Positions 8,849 through 19,152 of a DNA stretch of 64,000 nucleotides are shown here, piece by piece. This stretch comes from Bacillus sp. 491mf (GTDB taxonomy: Bacteria > Bacillota > Bacilli > Bacillales > Bacillaceae_G): NCBI RefSeq assembly GCF_900112415.1, contig NZ_FOLV01000002.1:186001-250000 (forward strand), written 5' to 3'. The notes under the pieces were generated by a model, which ran no database searches, was not told where the DNA came from, and saw only the letters and a program-made list of their open reading frames with translations. Both the position numbers and the translations under genes were made by a program. Each line of letters starts with the position of its first letter. The stretch's first letter is position 1.

Positions 8849-9370
8849 GTGAAGAAAAATAGACTGTTATTTCGCGTAATTATTTTGCTCATCTTAGGAG
8901 GAGCGTTAGGTTTTACGCTATATCAAAACTTTTTTGTTGATAAAGAGAAAGTACAAGTAGGAAAGGCAGCGCCAAACTTCGTAGCTACTGATTTAGAAGG
9001 TAAAAAGATTACGTTAAAAGAGTTAAAAGGAAAAGGTGTGTTTTTAAATTTTTGGGGGACATGGTGTAAACCTTGTGAGAAAGAAATGCCATATATGAAC
9101 GAACTGTACCCGAAATATAAGGAAAAAGGTGTTGAAATATTGGCATTAGATGCAGACGAAACAGAACTCGCTGTGAAGAATTTTGTGAGTGGGTACGGAT
9201 TGAAATTTCCTGTAGCTATTGATAAAGGACAAGAAATTTTAAATACATATGGTGTAGGACCACTACCGACAACGTTTTTAATTGATAAAGATGGCAAGAT
9301 TATCGAAAAAATTACAGGTACACAATCGAGAGAACAAATGGAAGAATACTTAAAGAAAATTACTCCATAA
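8849..9370 (+). CDS. resA: ResA, thiol-disulfide oxidoreductase for cytochrome c maturation
   Basis: Reduces the haem-binding cysteines of apocytochrome c on the outer face of the membrane. The 173-aa protein has one N-terminal membrane anchor (about residues 8-26), then a thioredoxin fold with WC73KPC76 and the family Glu at 79. The start is GTG at 8849 after AAGGAAGGAGAG. It begins the resABC group; resB follows after 148 nt. Confidence 0.94.
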   Translation: MKKNRLLFRVIILLILGGALGFTLYQNFFVDKEKVQVGKAAPNFVATDLEGKKITLKELKGKGVFLNFWGTWCKPCEKEMPYMNELYPKYKEKGVEILALDADETELAVKNFVSGYGLKFPVAIDKGQEILNTYGVGPLPTTFLIDKDGKIIEKITGTQSREQMEEYLKKITP

Positions 9371-9518
9371 TGAGAAGAGGATAGAAAGTTTATTCAAGTT
9401 CTTCGACAATCGAGGTGCTGTACATGGTTTTCAGCACCTATCATTAAATTTCTGAGTATTTTGTTAATTTATACATAAAACATAGATACATAGAAATATG
9501 AAAAAGGCGGTGAAAGAT

Positions 9519-11141
9519 TTGGGACAAGTAAAATGTGATTGTGGTCACGTAAACCCAATCGGTACAATTTTTTGTGAAGCTTGCGGAAAACCTTTTGAAG
9601 ATAAGCAGGATACAAAATTACTAGATATGCGATATGAAGGAAGTGCGCGGCGTTCTATTACGCATTCCAAAACAGTGGTAGATAAAATTTGGAGCTTCTT
9701 TTCTTCTGTAAAAGTTGGAATATGGCTTATTGTTATTACACTGATCGCATCTGGAATTGGAACGATTTTCCCGCAAGAAATGTATATTCCACCAACTGTC
9801 ACGCCTGGAGAATACTATGAACAGCAGTATGGTTTCCTTGGGCAATTGTATTATCATTTAGGGTTTAATAATTTATATAGTTCTTGGTGGTATATGATTT
9901 TAGTGGCATCTATTGGGATTTCTCTCGTTATATGTAGTTTAGATCGTGTTGTTCCTTTATATAAAGCGCTGAAAAAACAACGGGTAACAAGACATCCAAG
10001 TTTTTTAAAAAGACAGCGGTTATATGGAACAGCAGATGCGACTACAGAAGAGATTGAATGTGTAAAAGAGAACTTGAAAAAGAGAAAATACAATATTCAA
10101 GTTGAAGATAATAATATTTTAGCAGAAAAAGGTCGTTTTTCGCGTTGGGGTCCATACGTTAATCATATTGGTCTTATCATTTTTTTATTTGGAACGATGC
10201 TTCGTGTTGTTCCTGGTATGTATGTTGATGCATCACTTTGGCTTCGGGAAGGTGAAACGAAAGAAATTCCTGGAACAGACGGAAAGTATTATTTGAAAAA
10301 TGAGAAATTTATTAAAGAAGTTTATGATAAAAGTAAAGAAAATAAAGTATTTAACGATGCGATTGATCGTGTTGGAAATAAGATGATAGAGAAAAATTTT
10401 CAAACAAATGCTGTTTTGTATAAAGTAGTCGGGAGAAGCGTTGCTGGTGAAGAGCCGAAGCTTGAGAAAGTGAAAGACGAAAACATTCGAGTAAATGAAC
10501 CTCTTAAATTTGATGACTATGCACTTTATCAGGTTTCCTATAAAGAAGGCGAATTAAATAAAATGTCTTTCTTTTTACAAAAGAAAGAAGGTGGTCAAAA
10601 ATGGGGCCCGATTACTGTTGATCTAGCAAATCCAAAAGAAACATACGATTTAGGAAATGGGTATTCTCTGCATCTGTTAAGTTATTTTCCTGATTTTTAT
10701 TTTGATGAAAGCGGCAAGCCAAATACAAAAACGAAGCTTCCTAACAACCCTGCTTTTGTCTTTAAAATGTTTACGCCTGAAACGCCAAATGGAGAAGTGA
10801 GTTTTGTTGGAATTCAACAAAATATAGAGCCTGAAGGAAATAATTTATACAAAATGTCTTTTGCAGGCATCGAAACGCGAAACGTTACAGCACTTACTGT
10901 TCGGAAAGATTTAACACTTTGGGTAATCGCTTTAGGAGGCTTTATTTTCATGGTCGGCGTTATCCAGGGGATGTATTGGAATCATCGTCGTATTTGGGTG
11001 CAGTGTGTTGATAACGAATGGTGGATTGCGGGTCATACAAATAAAAATTGGTATGGTTTGCGAAAAGAGATTGAAAAGGTGCTAGAAGGGACAAGTATTC
11101 CGCAGCCAAATGATAAAGTAAATGAGAAAAAAATTAGTTAA
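9519..11141 (+). CDS. resB: ResB, cytochrome c biogenesis protein with N-terminal zinc ribbon
   Basis: ResB and ResC form the system II haem delivery and ligation complex. The protein is 540 aa with membrane segments near residues 65-90 and 120-145, another before the long extracytoplasmic loop, and a last one near the C terminus ([18 protein letters not shown]). The first 30 residues hold a CDC...CEAC zinc-ribbon-like motif. I choose TTG at 9519, 7 nt after AAGGCGGT, over ATG at 9498, which has no ribosome site. A 14-nt gap separates it from resC. Confidence 0.93.
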   Translation: MGQVKCDCGHVNPIGTIFCEACGKPFEDKQDTKLLDMRYEGSARRSITHSKTVVDKIWSFFSSVKVGIWLIVITLIASGIGTIFPQEMYIPPTVTPGEYYEQQYGFLGQLYYHLGFNNLYSSWWYMILVASIGISLVICSLDRVVPLYKALKKQRVTRHPSFLKRQRLYGTADATTEEIECVKENLKKRKYNIQVEDNNILAEKGRFSRWGPYVNHIGLIIFLFGTMLRVVPGMYVDASLWLREGETKEIPGTDGKYYLKNEKFIKEVYDKSKENKVFNDAIDRVGNKMIEKNFQTNAVLYKVVGRSVAGEEPKLEKVKDENIRVNEPLKFDDYALYQVSYKEGELNKMSFFLQKKEGGQKWGPITVDLANPKETYDLGNGYSLHLLSYFPDFYFDESGKPNTKTKLPNNPAFVFKMFTPETPNGEVSFVGIQQNIEPEGNNLYKMSFAGIETRNVTALTVRKDLTLWVIALGGFIFMVGVIQGMYWNHRRIWVQCVDNEWWIAGHTNKNWYGLRKEIEKVLEGTSIPQPNDKVNEKKIS

Positions 11142-11155
11142 GGTGGGGAGAGAGT

Positions 11156-12313
11156 ATGGTAGAAATAAGTAGTAATTTCTTATTTACTGCTTTCGTATTG
11201 TATTTAGTTGCAACACTGTTCTTTGGAGGAGCGATTAAAGAAAAAGGGCGAAAGTGGGCAAACATCGGGATAACTATCACAATTTTAGGTTTTGCTGCTC
11301 AGTCAGTATATTTTGTTACGAGATGGATTGCATCAGGGCATGCACCGGTTAGTAATTTTTTTGAGTTCGGTACATTTTTCGGTATGATGATGGTCGGTGC
11401 GTTTATAATTATTTATTTTATGTATCGGACAAGTATACTTGGCCTATTTGCACTTCCGGTTGCTATTTTACTAATAGCCTATGCAAGTATGTTTCCAAGA
11501 GAAATTACACCGCTTATTCCATCATTAAAAAGTAACTGGCTCCATATTCATGTAACAACAGCAGCGGCTGGTCAAGCTATTTTATCGATTAGTTTTATAA
11601 CAGGAGTTATATATTTATTGAAAAATGTGGATCAGTCCAAAAAAAGTAAGCAAACATTTTGGCTCGAAGCAGTTATTTTTTCGCTTGTTTGTGTAATTGG
11701 ATTTATAGGGGCGACAACTGCTTTTTCAAGTGTAAAGTATGAAGCTAAGTTCCAATGGGTAAATAAAGATGAGCAGAAAGCTGAAATGGTATATAATTTA
11801 CCAGCTTTAGTCGGTCCTCATGAAGGAAAGTTAATTACAGCTGAAAAATTTGAGCCTGTAATAAATACACCAGCTATTATCAATGCGAAAAAATTAAACA
11901 CTGTCATTTGGTCAGTTTTTGTAGGAACGTTGCTTTATATTGTCCTAAGATTAATTTTACGAAAACGAGTTGCCGCAACTCTTCAACCAGCAGTGCAGAA
12001 AGTTGATAGTGATTTACTTGATGAAATCGGGTATCGCTCTGTTGCAATTGGATTCCCGGTCTTTACGCTAGGTGCTTTAATCTTTGCGATGATTTGGGCA
12101 CAAATTGCATGGACGCGTTTTTGGGGCTGGGATCCGAAAGAAGTTTGGGCACTCATTACTTGGCTCTTTTATGCAGCGTTTTTACATTTACGTTTGTCTA
12201 AAGGGTGGCACGGTGAAAAGTCAGCGTGGCTGGCAGTAATTGGCTTTGCAATTATTATGTTTAACTTTGTCGTAGTGAATTTAGTGATCGCAGGTTTACA
12301 TTCATATGCATAA
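11156..12313 (+). CDS. resC: ResC (CcsA family), cytochrome c biogenesis protein
   Basis: A 385-aa polytopic membrane protein, the haem-handling partner of ResB. The tryptophan-rich WWD-type motif is seen as [16 protein letters not shown], flanked by His residues in helices. ATG at 11156 follows GGTGGGGAGAG. It ends the resABC group, with its own terminator before resDE. Confidence 0.94.
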   Translation: MVEISSNFLFTAFVLYLVATLFFGGAIKEKGRKWANIGITITILGFAAQSVYFVTRWIASGHAPVSNFFEFGTFFGMMMVGAFIIIYFMYRTSILGLFALPVAILLIAYASMFPREITPLIPSLKSNWLHIHVTTAAAGQAILSISFITGVIYLLKNVDQSKKSKQTFWLEAVIFSLVCVIGFIGATTAFSSVKYEAKFQWVNKDEQKAEMVYNLPALVGPHEGKLITAEKFEPVINTPAIINAKKLNTVIWSVFVGTLLYIVLRLILRKRVAATLQPAVQKVDSDLLDEIGYRSVAIGFPVFTLGALIFAMIWAQIAWTRFWGWDPKEVWALITWLFYAAFLHLRLSKGWHGEKSAWLAVIGFAIIMFNFVVVNLVIAGLHSYA

Positions 12314-12758
12314 CAAAAGTTGAAGTTTAACGAATTCTATTGTGCAGTTCATTATTGCGGTATAAAATAGGAAGGTGACTGTCACTTTCCTATTTTAATT
12401 TTGTTCATTTCTTTTCTTTTTTGAGAAAAACATGACAAAGTATAGAGGGATTTTGTAAAATAATGTCGAGACAAAATGTATTGTTCAGGTAAAATACATA
12501 TTTTTGGAAAAACTATGAACAAATTTTGTTATTTATGTGAAACATAATGCGAAGGTGAACTTTCAATCGTGAAAAGGCTAGTCTGTGAGAAGTTATTTCG
12601 TTCTAATGGGAAAGTAGGATTTCGACTTTACTAATAAGCGTGGTATAACTGTTAGCATGCGCCAAATGGATTTCATTCATTCTCATAAGGAAAGTTTCGC
12701 TTTATTGAAGAAAGGTAGGTGTGAACCGTTGTAACATGCATATGTACAGCGGATAGCC
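12314..12758. other. 445-bp gap between resC and resD
   Basis: Holds the resC terminator at 12364-12396, then AT-rich sequence that should contain a separate resDE promoter. TATAAC near 12643 is a possible -10 box, but I see no convincing -35. Unlike B. subtilis, where resDE can be read from the resA promoter, the long gap and terminator suggest largely independent transcription here. Confidence 0.4.
12364..12396 (+). terminator. Terminator after resC
   Basis: AAAATAGGAAGGTGA, loop CTG, TCACTTTCCTATTTT; a 15-bp stem with one G-U pair. Confidence 0.85.
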
Positions 12759-13475
12759 ATGGGAAATGAACTAAAGGTTTTAATTGTAGATGATGAAGAT
12801 CGTATCCGTCGTTTATTAAAAATGTATTTAGAGAGAGAGCAGTACATCATTGATGAAGCCGACAATGGAGAAACGGCTTTAGAAAAAGCATTGCAAAATG
12901 ATTATGATCTTATCCTTTTAGACATTATGATGCCTGGAATGGATGGTATTGAAGTTTGTAAAGGGATTCGTGAGAAAAAGGCAACACCAATTATTATGCT
13001 AACGGCAAAAGGAGAAGAAATAAATCGAGTGCAAGGATTCGAAGTTGGAACAGACGATTATATCGTAAAACCGTTTAGCCCACGTGAAGTTGTGTTGCGT
13101 GTAAAAGCTGTGCTACGTCGTTCCGTTACAACAACATTCTTTACGCAAGATACAACAACAAAGGATGTTACTGTATTCCCGCACTTAACAATTGATAATG
13201 ATGCACATCGTGTAACAGCAGATGGAGAAGAAGTGAATTTAACACCAAAAGAATATGAATTATTACTATTTTTAGCGAAGGCACCTGATAAAGTGTTTGA
13301 CCGTGAACAATTATTAAAAGAAGTATGGCAGTATGAATTTTTCGGTGATTTACGCACGGTTGATACGCATGTAAAGCGTTTGCGTGAGAAATTAAGCAAA
13401 AAATCAGCAAATGCAGCGAAAATGATTGTAACAGTATGGGGTGTTGGTTACAAGTTTGAGGTTGTGAACGATTGA
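12759..13475 (+). CDS. resD: ResD, OmpR-family response regulator
   Basis: Activates genes for aerobic and anaerobic respiration when phosphorylated by ResE. The 238-aa protein has a receiver domain (acidic D11-D12, phospho-acceptor D55 in LLDIMMPG, Lys in YIVKPF) and an OmpR winged helix with RTVDTHVKRLREKL. ATG at 12759 has only a weak ribosome site. The stop overlaps resE (TGATG), so the pair is translationally coupled. Confidence 0.94.
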   Translation: MGNELKVLIVDDEDRIRRLLKMYLEREQYIIDEADNGETALEKALQNDYDLILLDIMMPGMDGIEVCKGIREKKATPIIMLTAKGEEINRVQGFEVGTDDYIVKPFSPREVVLRVKAVLRRSVTTTFFTQDTTTKDVTVFPHLTIDNDAHRVTADGEEVNLTPKEYELLLFLAKAPDKVFDREQLLKEVWQYEFFGDLRTVDTHVKRLREKLSKKSANAAKMIVTVWGVGYKFEVVND

Positions 13476-15244
13476 TGCTTTGGAAAAGTGTTGTTGGGAA
13501 GTTATGGATGACAATTTTACTCCTCGTTTCATTCGTCCTAGGCTTTGTCGCTATTTTACTTTCTCAGTTTTTCGACAATTATTATGTGACGATGGGAGAA
13601 ACAAGGCTGACAAATGTTGCAACGAGCGTTTCTGAATTAATAGAAGAGGGGGCGGATGAGAAGACGATAGAACATATCGCATATAAATTCGCTGACCCTC
13701 TTTCGCGGATTATTATTGTTAAAGAGGATGATAAAGTATCTGCATCTCCGGCTCAACGAGGATTGGTAACATTAACATTAGATGATTTAAAACATGATAA
13801 AGAGTTACAAGCTGTATTTACAGAACGTAAAAAGGTCCAAAAAATAAAAAGCGTCCCAGATGAAAAAAACAAGAAAAATCATGAAAATGATATGATGATT
13901 GTCGGTGTTCCGTTAAAGTCATCAAAAGATGGTGCTGTTTTTGTATATCAATCGTTACAAGTACCAAAACAGGGAATAGAAAAATCGACAGATTTTATCT
14001 TTTTATCTGCGGGAATTGCAATTATTTTAACAACATTCTTTGCGTTTTTCTTATCAACTCGAATTACAGCACCACTTCGTAAAATGCGTGAAGTCGCTTT
14101 TGAAGTAGCGCGCGGAAAATTTGATGCGAAGGTACCGATGGTTTCGCAAGATGAAATCGGTGAATTGGCAACAGCTTTAAATCAAATGGGGAAACAATTG
14201 AAGTTTAATATGAATGCCCTGCAACAAGAAAAAGAACAGCTTTCAGGTATTTTAAGTAGTATGGCCGATGGTGTTATTACGCTAAATCAAGAAGGAGAAG
14301 TTGTAGTAATTAATCCGCCAGCAGAGCGTTTCTTACAAGTATGGCATGAAGAAAAAGAGATAGAGTTAAGTGTAAGTTTACCATCTGAGCTTGTTGAACT
14401 GTTTCATTTAGTTGTAGAAAGTGAACAAGAGCAAGTTGTGGAAATAAATTTAGAAAAAGGTAATTATGTTGTACTGATGACCCCGCTATACAATCAGACA
14501 AAGATTCGCGGAGCTGTTGCAGTACTTCGTGATATGACAGAAGAGCGCCGACTTGAAAAAATGCGGAAAGATTTTATTGCAAACGTATCGCATGAATTAC
14601 GTACACCAATGGTTATGCTGCAAGGATATAGTGAAGCAATTTTAGATGATATTGTTCAAACGAAAGAAGAAGTGCATGAATTTGTGCAAATCATTTATGA
14701 TGAATCTGTACGATTAGGGCGTCTTGTAAATGAATTATTAGATCTAGCTCGAATGGAGAGCGGTCATGTAGAATTACATATATCTGAGGTAGATGTCGTT
14801 CCGTTTGTTGAAAAGATTGCACGGAAATTTCAAGGGATAGCGAAGGAAAAAGAAGTACAATTATTAGTTGATTATCGAACTTCTATAGAGCAGCATTCTT
14901 TTGATCCTGATCGAATGGAACAAGTGTTAACAAATTTAATTGATAATGCGATTAGGCATACAAATACTGGCGGTAAAGTATCGCTTATTATTGATGAGAA
15001 AAGTAACGGAATTGTATTCGAAGTATCAGATTCTGGAGTTGGTATTCCAGAAGAGGATATTCCGTTCTTATTTGAGCGCTTTTATAAAGCAGATAAAGCC
15101 CGTACACGCGGAAAAACAGGTGGTACAGGTTTAGGGCTTGCGATTGCAAAAAACATTGTGCGCGGACATGAGGGTAAAATAACAGTGTCGAGTGTAGTAG
15201 GTGAAGGTACAACATTCTCTGTATATTTACCATCAGACATATGA
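13475..15244 (+). CDS. resE: ResE, sensor histidine kinase
   Basis: Phosphorylates ResD in response to oxygen or redox state. The 589-aa protein has two membrane helices (about residues 8-28 and 170-192) around an extracytoplasmic domain, then HAMP (from ITAPLRKMREVAFE), PAS (GVITLNQEGEVVVINPPAER), HisKA with the phosphorylated His in NVSHELRTP, and HATPase with NLIDNAIRH, DSGVGI and GGTGLGLAI. I choose ATG at 13475, which overlaps the resD stop. A terminator follows. Confidence 0.94.
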   Translation: MLWKSVVGKLWMTILLLVSFVLGFVAILLSQFFDNYYVTMGETRLTNVATSVSELIEEGADEKTIEHIAYKFADPLSRIIIVKEDDKVSASPAQRGLVTLTLDDLKHDKELQAVFTERKKVQKIKSVPDEKNKKNHENDMMIVGVPLKSSKDGAVFVYQSLQVPKQGIEKSTDFIFLSAGIAIILTTFFAFFLSTRITAPLRKMREVAFEVARGKFDAKVPMVSQDEIGELATALNQMGKQLKFNMNALQQEKEQLSGILSSMADGVITLNQEGEVVVINPPAERFLQVWHEEKEIELSVSLPSELVELFHLVVESEQEQVVEINLEKGNYVVLMTPLYNQTKIRGAVAVLRDMTEERRLEKMRKDFIANVSHELRTPMVMLQGYSEAILDDIVQTKEEVHEFVQIIYDESVRLGRLVNELLDLARMESGHVELHISEVDVVPFVEKIARKFQGIAKEKEVQLLVDYRTSIEQHSFDPDRMEQVLTNLIDNAIRHTNTGGKVSLIIDEKSNGIVFEVSDSGVGIPEEDIPFLFERFYKADKARTRGKTGGTGLGLAIAKNIVRGHEGKITVSSVVGEGTTFSVYLPSDI

Positions 15245-15246
15245 TG

Positions 15247-15276
15247 AAAAGCTTATCTTTTTGATAAGCTTTTTTC
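15247..15276 (+). terminator. Terminator after resE
   Basis: AAAAGCTTATC, loop TTTTT, GATAAGCTTTT, then TTC. Confidence 0.85.
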
Positions 15277-15418
15277 ATAAAATAAAACCGTGAGCAGCGC
15301 GGTCTGTATTCTTTAATGAGCATCAATTGGATTTTTCGGGGTTGTCTATTTTCTCTATATATTGGTTAGCGACAGAAGTGTTTGTATAGGAAAAATACAT
15401 AAGAGTAGGGGGAAAAGT

Positions 15419-16000
15419 ATGAAGCTCTATACAAAAACAGGAGATAAGGGCACAACAAGTATTATTGGAGGACGCGTAGATAAAGATGATTTGCGTGTCG
15501 AGGCGTACGGAACACTTGATGAAGCGAATTCATTTATTGGGCATGCGATGACACTATTGCAAGGTGAGTTGTTTCAAGATATTTACCTGGAACTTGAAAA
15601 AATTCAGCATGAGTTGTTTGATTGCGGCGGCGATTTAGCGATTGTACAGAAAAAAATTCCGTATAAAGTAACAGAGGATATCATTACTTTTCTAGAGAAA
15701 AGGATTGATGTATATGTAAAAGAAGCACCGCCGCTAGAACGCTTTATTTTACCAGGAGGAAGTGAAGGAGCAGCAATTATTCATATCGCTCGTACTGTTA
15801 CAAGAAGAGCAGAACGATGCATCGTTTCTTTAAAGAAACAAGATGAGATAAATGAACATGTTTTGCAATACGTAAATCGATTATCGGATTATTTATTTGC
15901 GGTTGCAAGGATTGTGAATGCTCGTTCTCACGTGAATGATGTAGAATATAAAAGAAGCGCAATTGTATTTCGGGATAAGGAAGAAAAGAAAGAGGAATAG
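15419..16000 (+). CDS. Corrinoid (cobalamin) adenosyltransferase, PduO type
   Basis: Transfers adenosyl from ATP to reduced cobalamin to make coenzyme B12. The 193-aa protein has the PduO-type ATP-binding N terminus (YTKTGDKGTTSIIGG), the VTRRAER motif and VNRLSDYLFAVAR near the C terminus. ATG at 15419 follows TAGGGGGA; the longer in-frame extension lacks a ribosome site. It matches YvqK of B. subtilis in type but not in position. Confidence 0.9.
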   Translation: MKLYTKTGDKGTTSIIGGRVDKDDLRVEAYGTLDEANSFIGHAMTLLQGELFQDIYLELEKIQHELFDCGGDLAIVQKKIPYKVTEDIITFLEKRIDVYVKEAPPLERFILPGGSEGAAIIHIARTVTRRAERCIVSLKKQDEINEHVLQYVNRLSDYLFAVARIVNARSHVNDVEYKRSAIVFRDKEEKKEE

Positions 16001-16017
16001 ACTCTTTCTTTTTTTTG
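15986..16017 (+). terminator. Terminator overlapping the end of the adenosyltransferase gene
   Basis: AAGAAAGAG (15986-15994) pairs with CTCTTTCTT (16002-16010), followed by a run of T. The 5' arm lies inside the last codons. Confidence 0.75.
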
Positions 16018-16086
16018 TATACTTTTTTCTATAAATAACCAAAATAGAGAAAGTGTAATGGTTATTTAGAAAACGGAGGATTTACA

Positions 16087-16701
16087 ATGAGAGTTTTAAA
16101 GGTAATATTGTTTTTCTTTTGTATCTTTTTTATAGGACAAGCAGAAGGTGCTGCTGAGGAAAAACAGTGGAAGTGGCCAGTGGAGGGAAGAATTAGCGAT
16201 TATTTTGGAACGAGAAATGGAAAGCATTTTGGTATTGATATTGCTGCACCAACAGGAACTTCAATTGCAGCCATGCAAGGTGGTATTGTAACAAGATCTT
16301 ATTTTTCTGATAGTTATGGTCATGTTATATTTATTAAACATAGAGATTATGAAGCGGTATATGCACATATGAATAAACGGCTTGTGAAAGAAGGAGAAGA
16401 GATTTTGCAAGGGCAAATAATTGGACAAGTAGGGAATACTGGACAATCTAATGGTGCGCATTTACATTTAGAAATTCATAAAGGGGCTTGGACGATAGCA
16501 AAAACAAATGCGATTAATCCCTTGCAAATACTTGGGGAAAAACAAAATACAGTAGTATCTGCTTCTGTATATGTTGTGCAAAAGGATGATACACTAGTGA
16601 GTATTGCTAGAAAGTTTGGGACAACTGTTGAAGAATTGAAAGTAAAAAATCGTCTACAAAAAGATATCATTTATCCATCACAAAAATTACATATCAATTG
16701 A
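16087..16701 (+). CDS. Secreted M23 metallopeptidase with LysM domain
   Basis: Probably a peptidoglycan endopeptidase acting outside the cell. The 204-aa protein has a signal peptide (to about residue 23, QAEGAAEE), an M23/LytM domain with zinc ligands in HFGIDIAAP and HLHLE, and a C-terminal LysM domain for wall binding (YVVQKDDTLVSIARKFGTT). ATG follows ACGGAGGA. It stands alone between two terminators. Its specific bond and growth or sporulation role are not evident. Confidence 0.9.
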   Translation: MRVLKVILFFFCIFFIGQAEGAAEEKQWKWPVEGRISDYFGTRNGKHFGIDIAAPTGTSIAAMQGGIVTRSYFSDSYGHVIFIKHRDYEAVYAHMNKRLVKEGEEILQGQIIGQVGNTGQSNGAHLHLEIHKGAWTIAKTNAINPLQILGEKQNTVVSASVYVVQKDDTLVSIARKFGTTVEELKVKNRLQKDIIYPSQKLHIN

Positions 16702-16702
16702 A

Positions 16703-16732
16703 AAAAGAGCTAGTAAGCCTAGCTCTTTTGTT
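16703..16732. terminator. Bidirectional terminator between M23 peptidase and the converging gene
   Basis: AAAAGAGCTAG, loop TAAGC, CTAGCTCTTTT; perfect 11-bp stem with T-rich flanks on both strands. Confidence 0.88.
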
Positions 16733-16734
16733 TG

Positions 16735-17421
16735 TTACCAAAAAATAAAGAGACAAATAAATCCAGCAATTGCTAAATAGCTATAATAATAAAATACTTT
16801 CGCTCTTGTTTTCTCTTCTGTTCTAAATAGGACAATAGTAGGTTCGATAAGGCCGATAACAAAACAAAGTAGACCGAGCAACATACAGCCGAGGGACAGT
16901 GAATACAAAGCGACTCGGAAGACTTGAAATGGAACGATAACTTTTAATATAAACGCAATTAGTGCGGTATAGCAAATTGTTCCAATATACATATTTAATG
17001 TTGTATTCGAGCGATAACCAGGCAGTTTCTTTAAAAATGATCTAGAAACAATCTCCATTTCTAAAGATGTATAAGTTTGAATGATTTTTTCAGCTTTCTT
17101 TCCTTGGTGAAACAAAGAAAGAATCCAATTTCGTTCTCCTTGAAAGACGAATTGGGTTTTTGTTAAATAATGATCGATTTTCACTTTTCTCCAGCTTTTC
17201 CATGGGTGTCGTTCGCAAAGTTTTAGCTTACTGTCTGAGTGTTTATCATATTGGTATATACTAATCCCGTGTTTATCAAAGGCAGCATAATATGTATCTC
17301 CTGAGAATTTTCCTGAATCAACAGGACAATAGAACAGTAATTCTTTTTTTAAATAAAAATATTCTTTGCGAAGATTTTTTTTCATAATTTCTCGTATTGA
17401 TTGTTTTTTTTCTTTACGCAT
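16735..17421 (-). CDS. Unknown membrane protein with a PH-like cytosolic N terminus
   Basis: A 228-aa protein I do not recognise. Residues 1-130 are soluble and basic, with an alternating strand pattern (TYYAAFDKHGISIYQY, WKSWRKVKIDHYLTKTQFVF) suggestive of a bacterial PH-like domain. About three membrane helices follow (TICYTALIAFILKVIV, LYSLSLGCMLLGLLCFVIGL, SYLAIAGFICLFIFW). ATG at 17421 follows GGAGGAAATGTC; the longer frame to 17478 lacks a site. It is alone on the minus strand. Confidence 0.75.
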   Translation of the reverse strand: MRKEKKQSIREIMKKNLRKEYFYLKKELLFYCPVDSGKFSGDTYYAAFDKHGISIYQYDKHSDSKLKLCERHPWKSWRKVKIDHYLTKTQFVFQGERNWILSLFHQGKKAEKIIQTYTSLEMEIVSRSFLKKLPGYRSNTTLNMYIGTICYTALIAFILKVIVPFQVFRVALYSLSLGCMLLGLLCFVIGLIEPTIVLFRTEEKTRAKVFYYYSYLAIAGFICLFIFW

Positions 17422-17778
17422 GACATTTCCTCCACTGTAAGAAAATGCTGTTTTCTTAACAATATCATATCTTATCACTTTCGCATATGAATGGCTAGAG
17501 AATTACTAACAAAAAGAGAGAGACACGAAAAAAGTGTTCTTTTTTGTCATATTATTTACAAATCGTTAAAATGTCATGCAATTATGAAGGCTTGATTAGA
17601 TAGAGTTTATAAAATAAAAAGACAAAGAATTTTAATTCTTTTTCGCCGAGCAAGTATATCTGAATATGCTGTCGTATGTAATGATGAAAACAAAATGAGA
17701 AAGCGAATGCGAGTTATCTTTTGTTCTACGTATAAGCAAAATCTGCTATGCAATGTGAATGAAAAAGAAGCATTTTGA
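17422..17778. other. Gap between the unknown membrane gene and the ribU promoter
   Basis: AT-rich with no clear gene. It should hold the promoter of the minus-strand gene. Nothing else is recognised up to the ribU promoter. Confidence 0.4.
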
Positions 17779-17807
17779 TTCACATTGTTCTAAAGTTGTT
17801 GTATAAT
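17779..17807 (+). promoter_or_regulatory. Sigma-A promoter of the ribU riboswitch transcript
   Basis: TTCACA (17779-17784) and TATAAT (17802-17807) are separated by exactly 17 nt. Transcription would start near 17814, just before the FMN aptamer. Confidence 0.8.
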
Positions 17808-17832
17808 GATGAGGAAAATAGAATATCGGTCT

Positions 17833-17961
17833 ATCTTCGGGGCAGGGTGAAAATCCCGACCGGCGGTGATGAACGCATGTATTTGTTCTAAGCCCGCGAG
17901 CCGTTAAGGCAGGATTTGGTGCGATTCCAAAGCCGACAGTACAGTCTGGATGGGAGAAGAT
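17833..17961 (+). promoter_or_regulatory. FMN riboswitch (RFN element)
   Basis: Shows the conserved RFN blocks in order: ATCTTCGGGGCAGGGTG, AAATCCCGACCGGCGGTGAT, AGCCCGCGAGCC, TTGGTGCGATTCC and ACAGTCTGGATGGGAGAAGAT. The P1 arms ATCTTC and GAAGAT close the aptamer. A terminator hairpin lies about 60 nt downstream. Known mechanism: bound FMN favours termination, lowering riboflavin uptake when flavin is plentiful. Confidence 0.97.
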
Positions 17962-18023
17962 GGAGGTTCAACGTTCAAAAAAGATAAGTATTTGAACGTC
18001 TATTTGATGTGCCTTAAATTTCT

Positions 18024-18054
18024 CCCTTTGCGTTTCGAATGCAAAGGGTTTTTT
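18024..18054 (+). terminator. Riboswitch-controlled terminator upstream of ribU
   Basis: CCCTTTGC...GCAAAGGG stem followed by TTTTTT, 75 nt before ribU. A competing upstream stem (CGTTCAA near 17971 with TTGAACG near 17991) may be part of the switch. Confidence 0.9.
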
Positions 18055-18128
18055 CATGCTAGAATATTTGGGCATAGCAGAACCTTTCCACATTCCATGA
18101 GATGATCGATGGAAAAGGAGAGAGAAAT

Positions 18129-18707
18129 ATGAAACAACAGAAGAGTGTAGTAAAAATGATGAGCATTGCGATGCTTTCTAGCATTGCGTATTTGCTAATG
18201 ATGCTGGATTTTCCATTTCCAGGATTACCACCGTTTTTGAAAATTGATTTTAGTGATGTCCCAGCATTAATTGTAGCTATTATTTTTGGACCACTTTCAG
18301 GTGTAATTGTAGAGGCGATAAAAAACGTACTGTATTATGGTATCCAAGGAAGTTTAACAGGAGTGCCAGTAGGGGAAGTGGCGAATTTTATAGCGGGATG
18401 TCTCTTTATTCTTCCAGCATCTATGTTGTTCCGTAAACATCGTACAATTAAAAGTTTAACAACTGGATTGATGTTAGGAGCAATTTGTATGACTCTTATT
18501 ATGAGTGTACTAAATTATTTCATCATTTTACCAGCCTACACTTGGTTCTTAGGTCAACCTGCTATGTCTAGCGGTGCAATGCGTCAAATGATTGTGGCGG
18601 CAATTTTACCATTTAATTTAATTAAAGGAATTATCGTAACAATTGTTTTTGTTCCTTTATTTTCTCGATTAAAAGTATGGGTGTTTGCGAAAATGAAAAA
18701 TGCGTAA
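18129..18707 (+). CDS. ribU: RibU, riboflavin-specific ECF transporter S component
   Basis: Membrane substrate-binding subunit that, with the shared EcfA/A'/T module encoded elsewhere, imports riboflavin. The 192-aa protein has about five or six hydrophobic helices and family-typical stretches (KIDFSDVPALIVAIIFGP, NVLYYGIQGSLTGVPVGE). ATG at 18129 follows AAAGGAGAGAG; an in-frame ATG at 18102 lies before that site. The FMN riboswitch directly upstream fixes the role. Confidence 0.95.
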   Translation: MKQQKSVVKMMSIAMLSSIAYLLMMLDFPFPGLPPFLKIDFSDVPALIVAIIFGPLSGVIVEAIKNVLYYGIQGSLTGVPVGEVANFIAGCLFILPASMLFRKHRTIKSLTTGLMLGAICMTLIMSVLNYFIILPAYTWFLGQPAMSSGAMRQMIVAAILPFNLIKGIIVTIVFVPLFSRLKVWVFAKMKNA

Positions 18708-18718
18708 ATAGAAGATTT

Positions 18719-18753
18719 GGCATCAGTGGATATTTTTCTGCTGATGCCTTTTT
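18719..18753 (+). terminator. Terminator after ribU
   Basis: GGCATCAG (18719-18726) with CTGATGCC (18741-18748), then TTTTT. Confidence 0.85.
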
Positions 18754-18816
18754 ATCTTGTAAAAGTCTGACTGCTAAGAGGTTTCCATTCGTTTAGAAGG
18801 GGAATTTTTTTTTAGT

Positions 18817-18850
18817 AAAAAATAACCCTCATTATTTGAGGGTTATTTTT
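18817..18850. terminator. Terminator of fer (works on the minus strand, likely bidirectional)
   Basis: AAATAACCCTCA, loop of about five, TGAGGGTTATTTT, with A and T runs on either side. Confidence 0.85.
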
Positions 18851-18855
18851 GGAGA

Positions 18856-19152
<297 letters not shown>

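Noticed and set aside
12500-12758. ResD or other regulator sites before resD
   Set aside because: No convincing binding motif or -35/-10 pair could be read.
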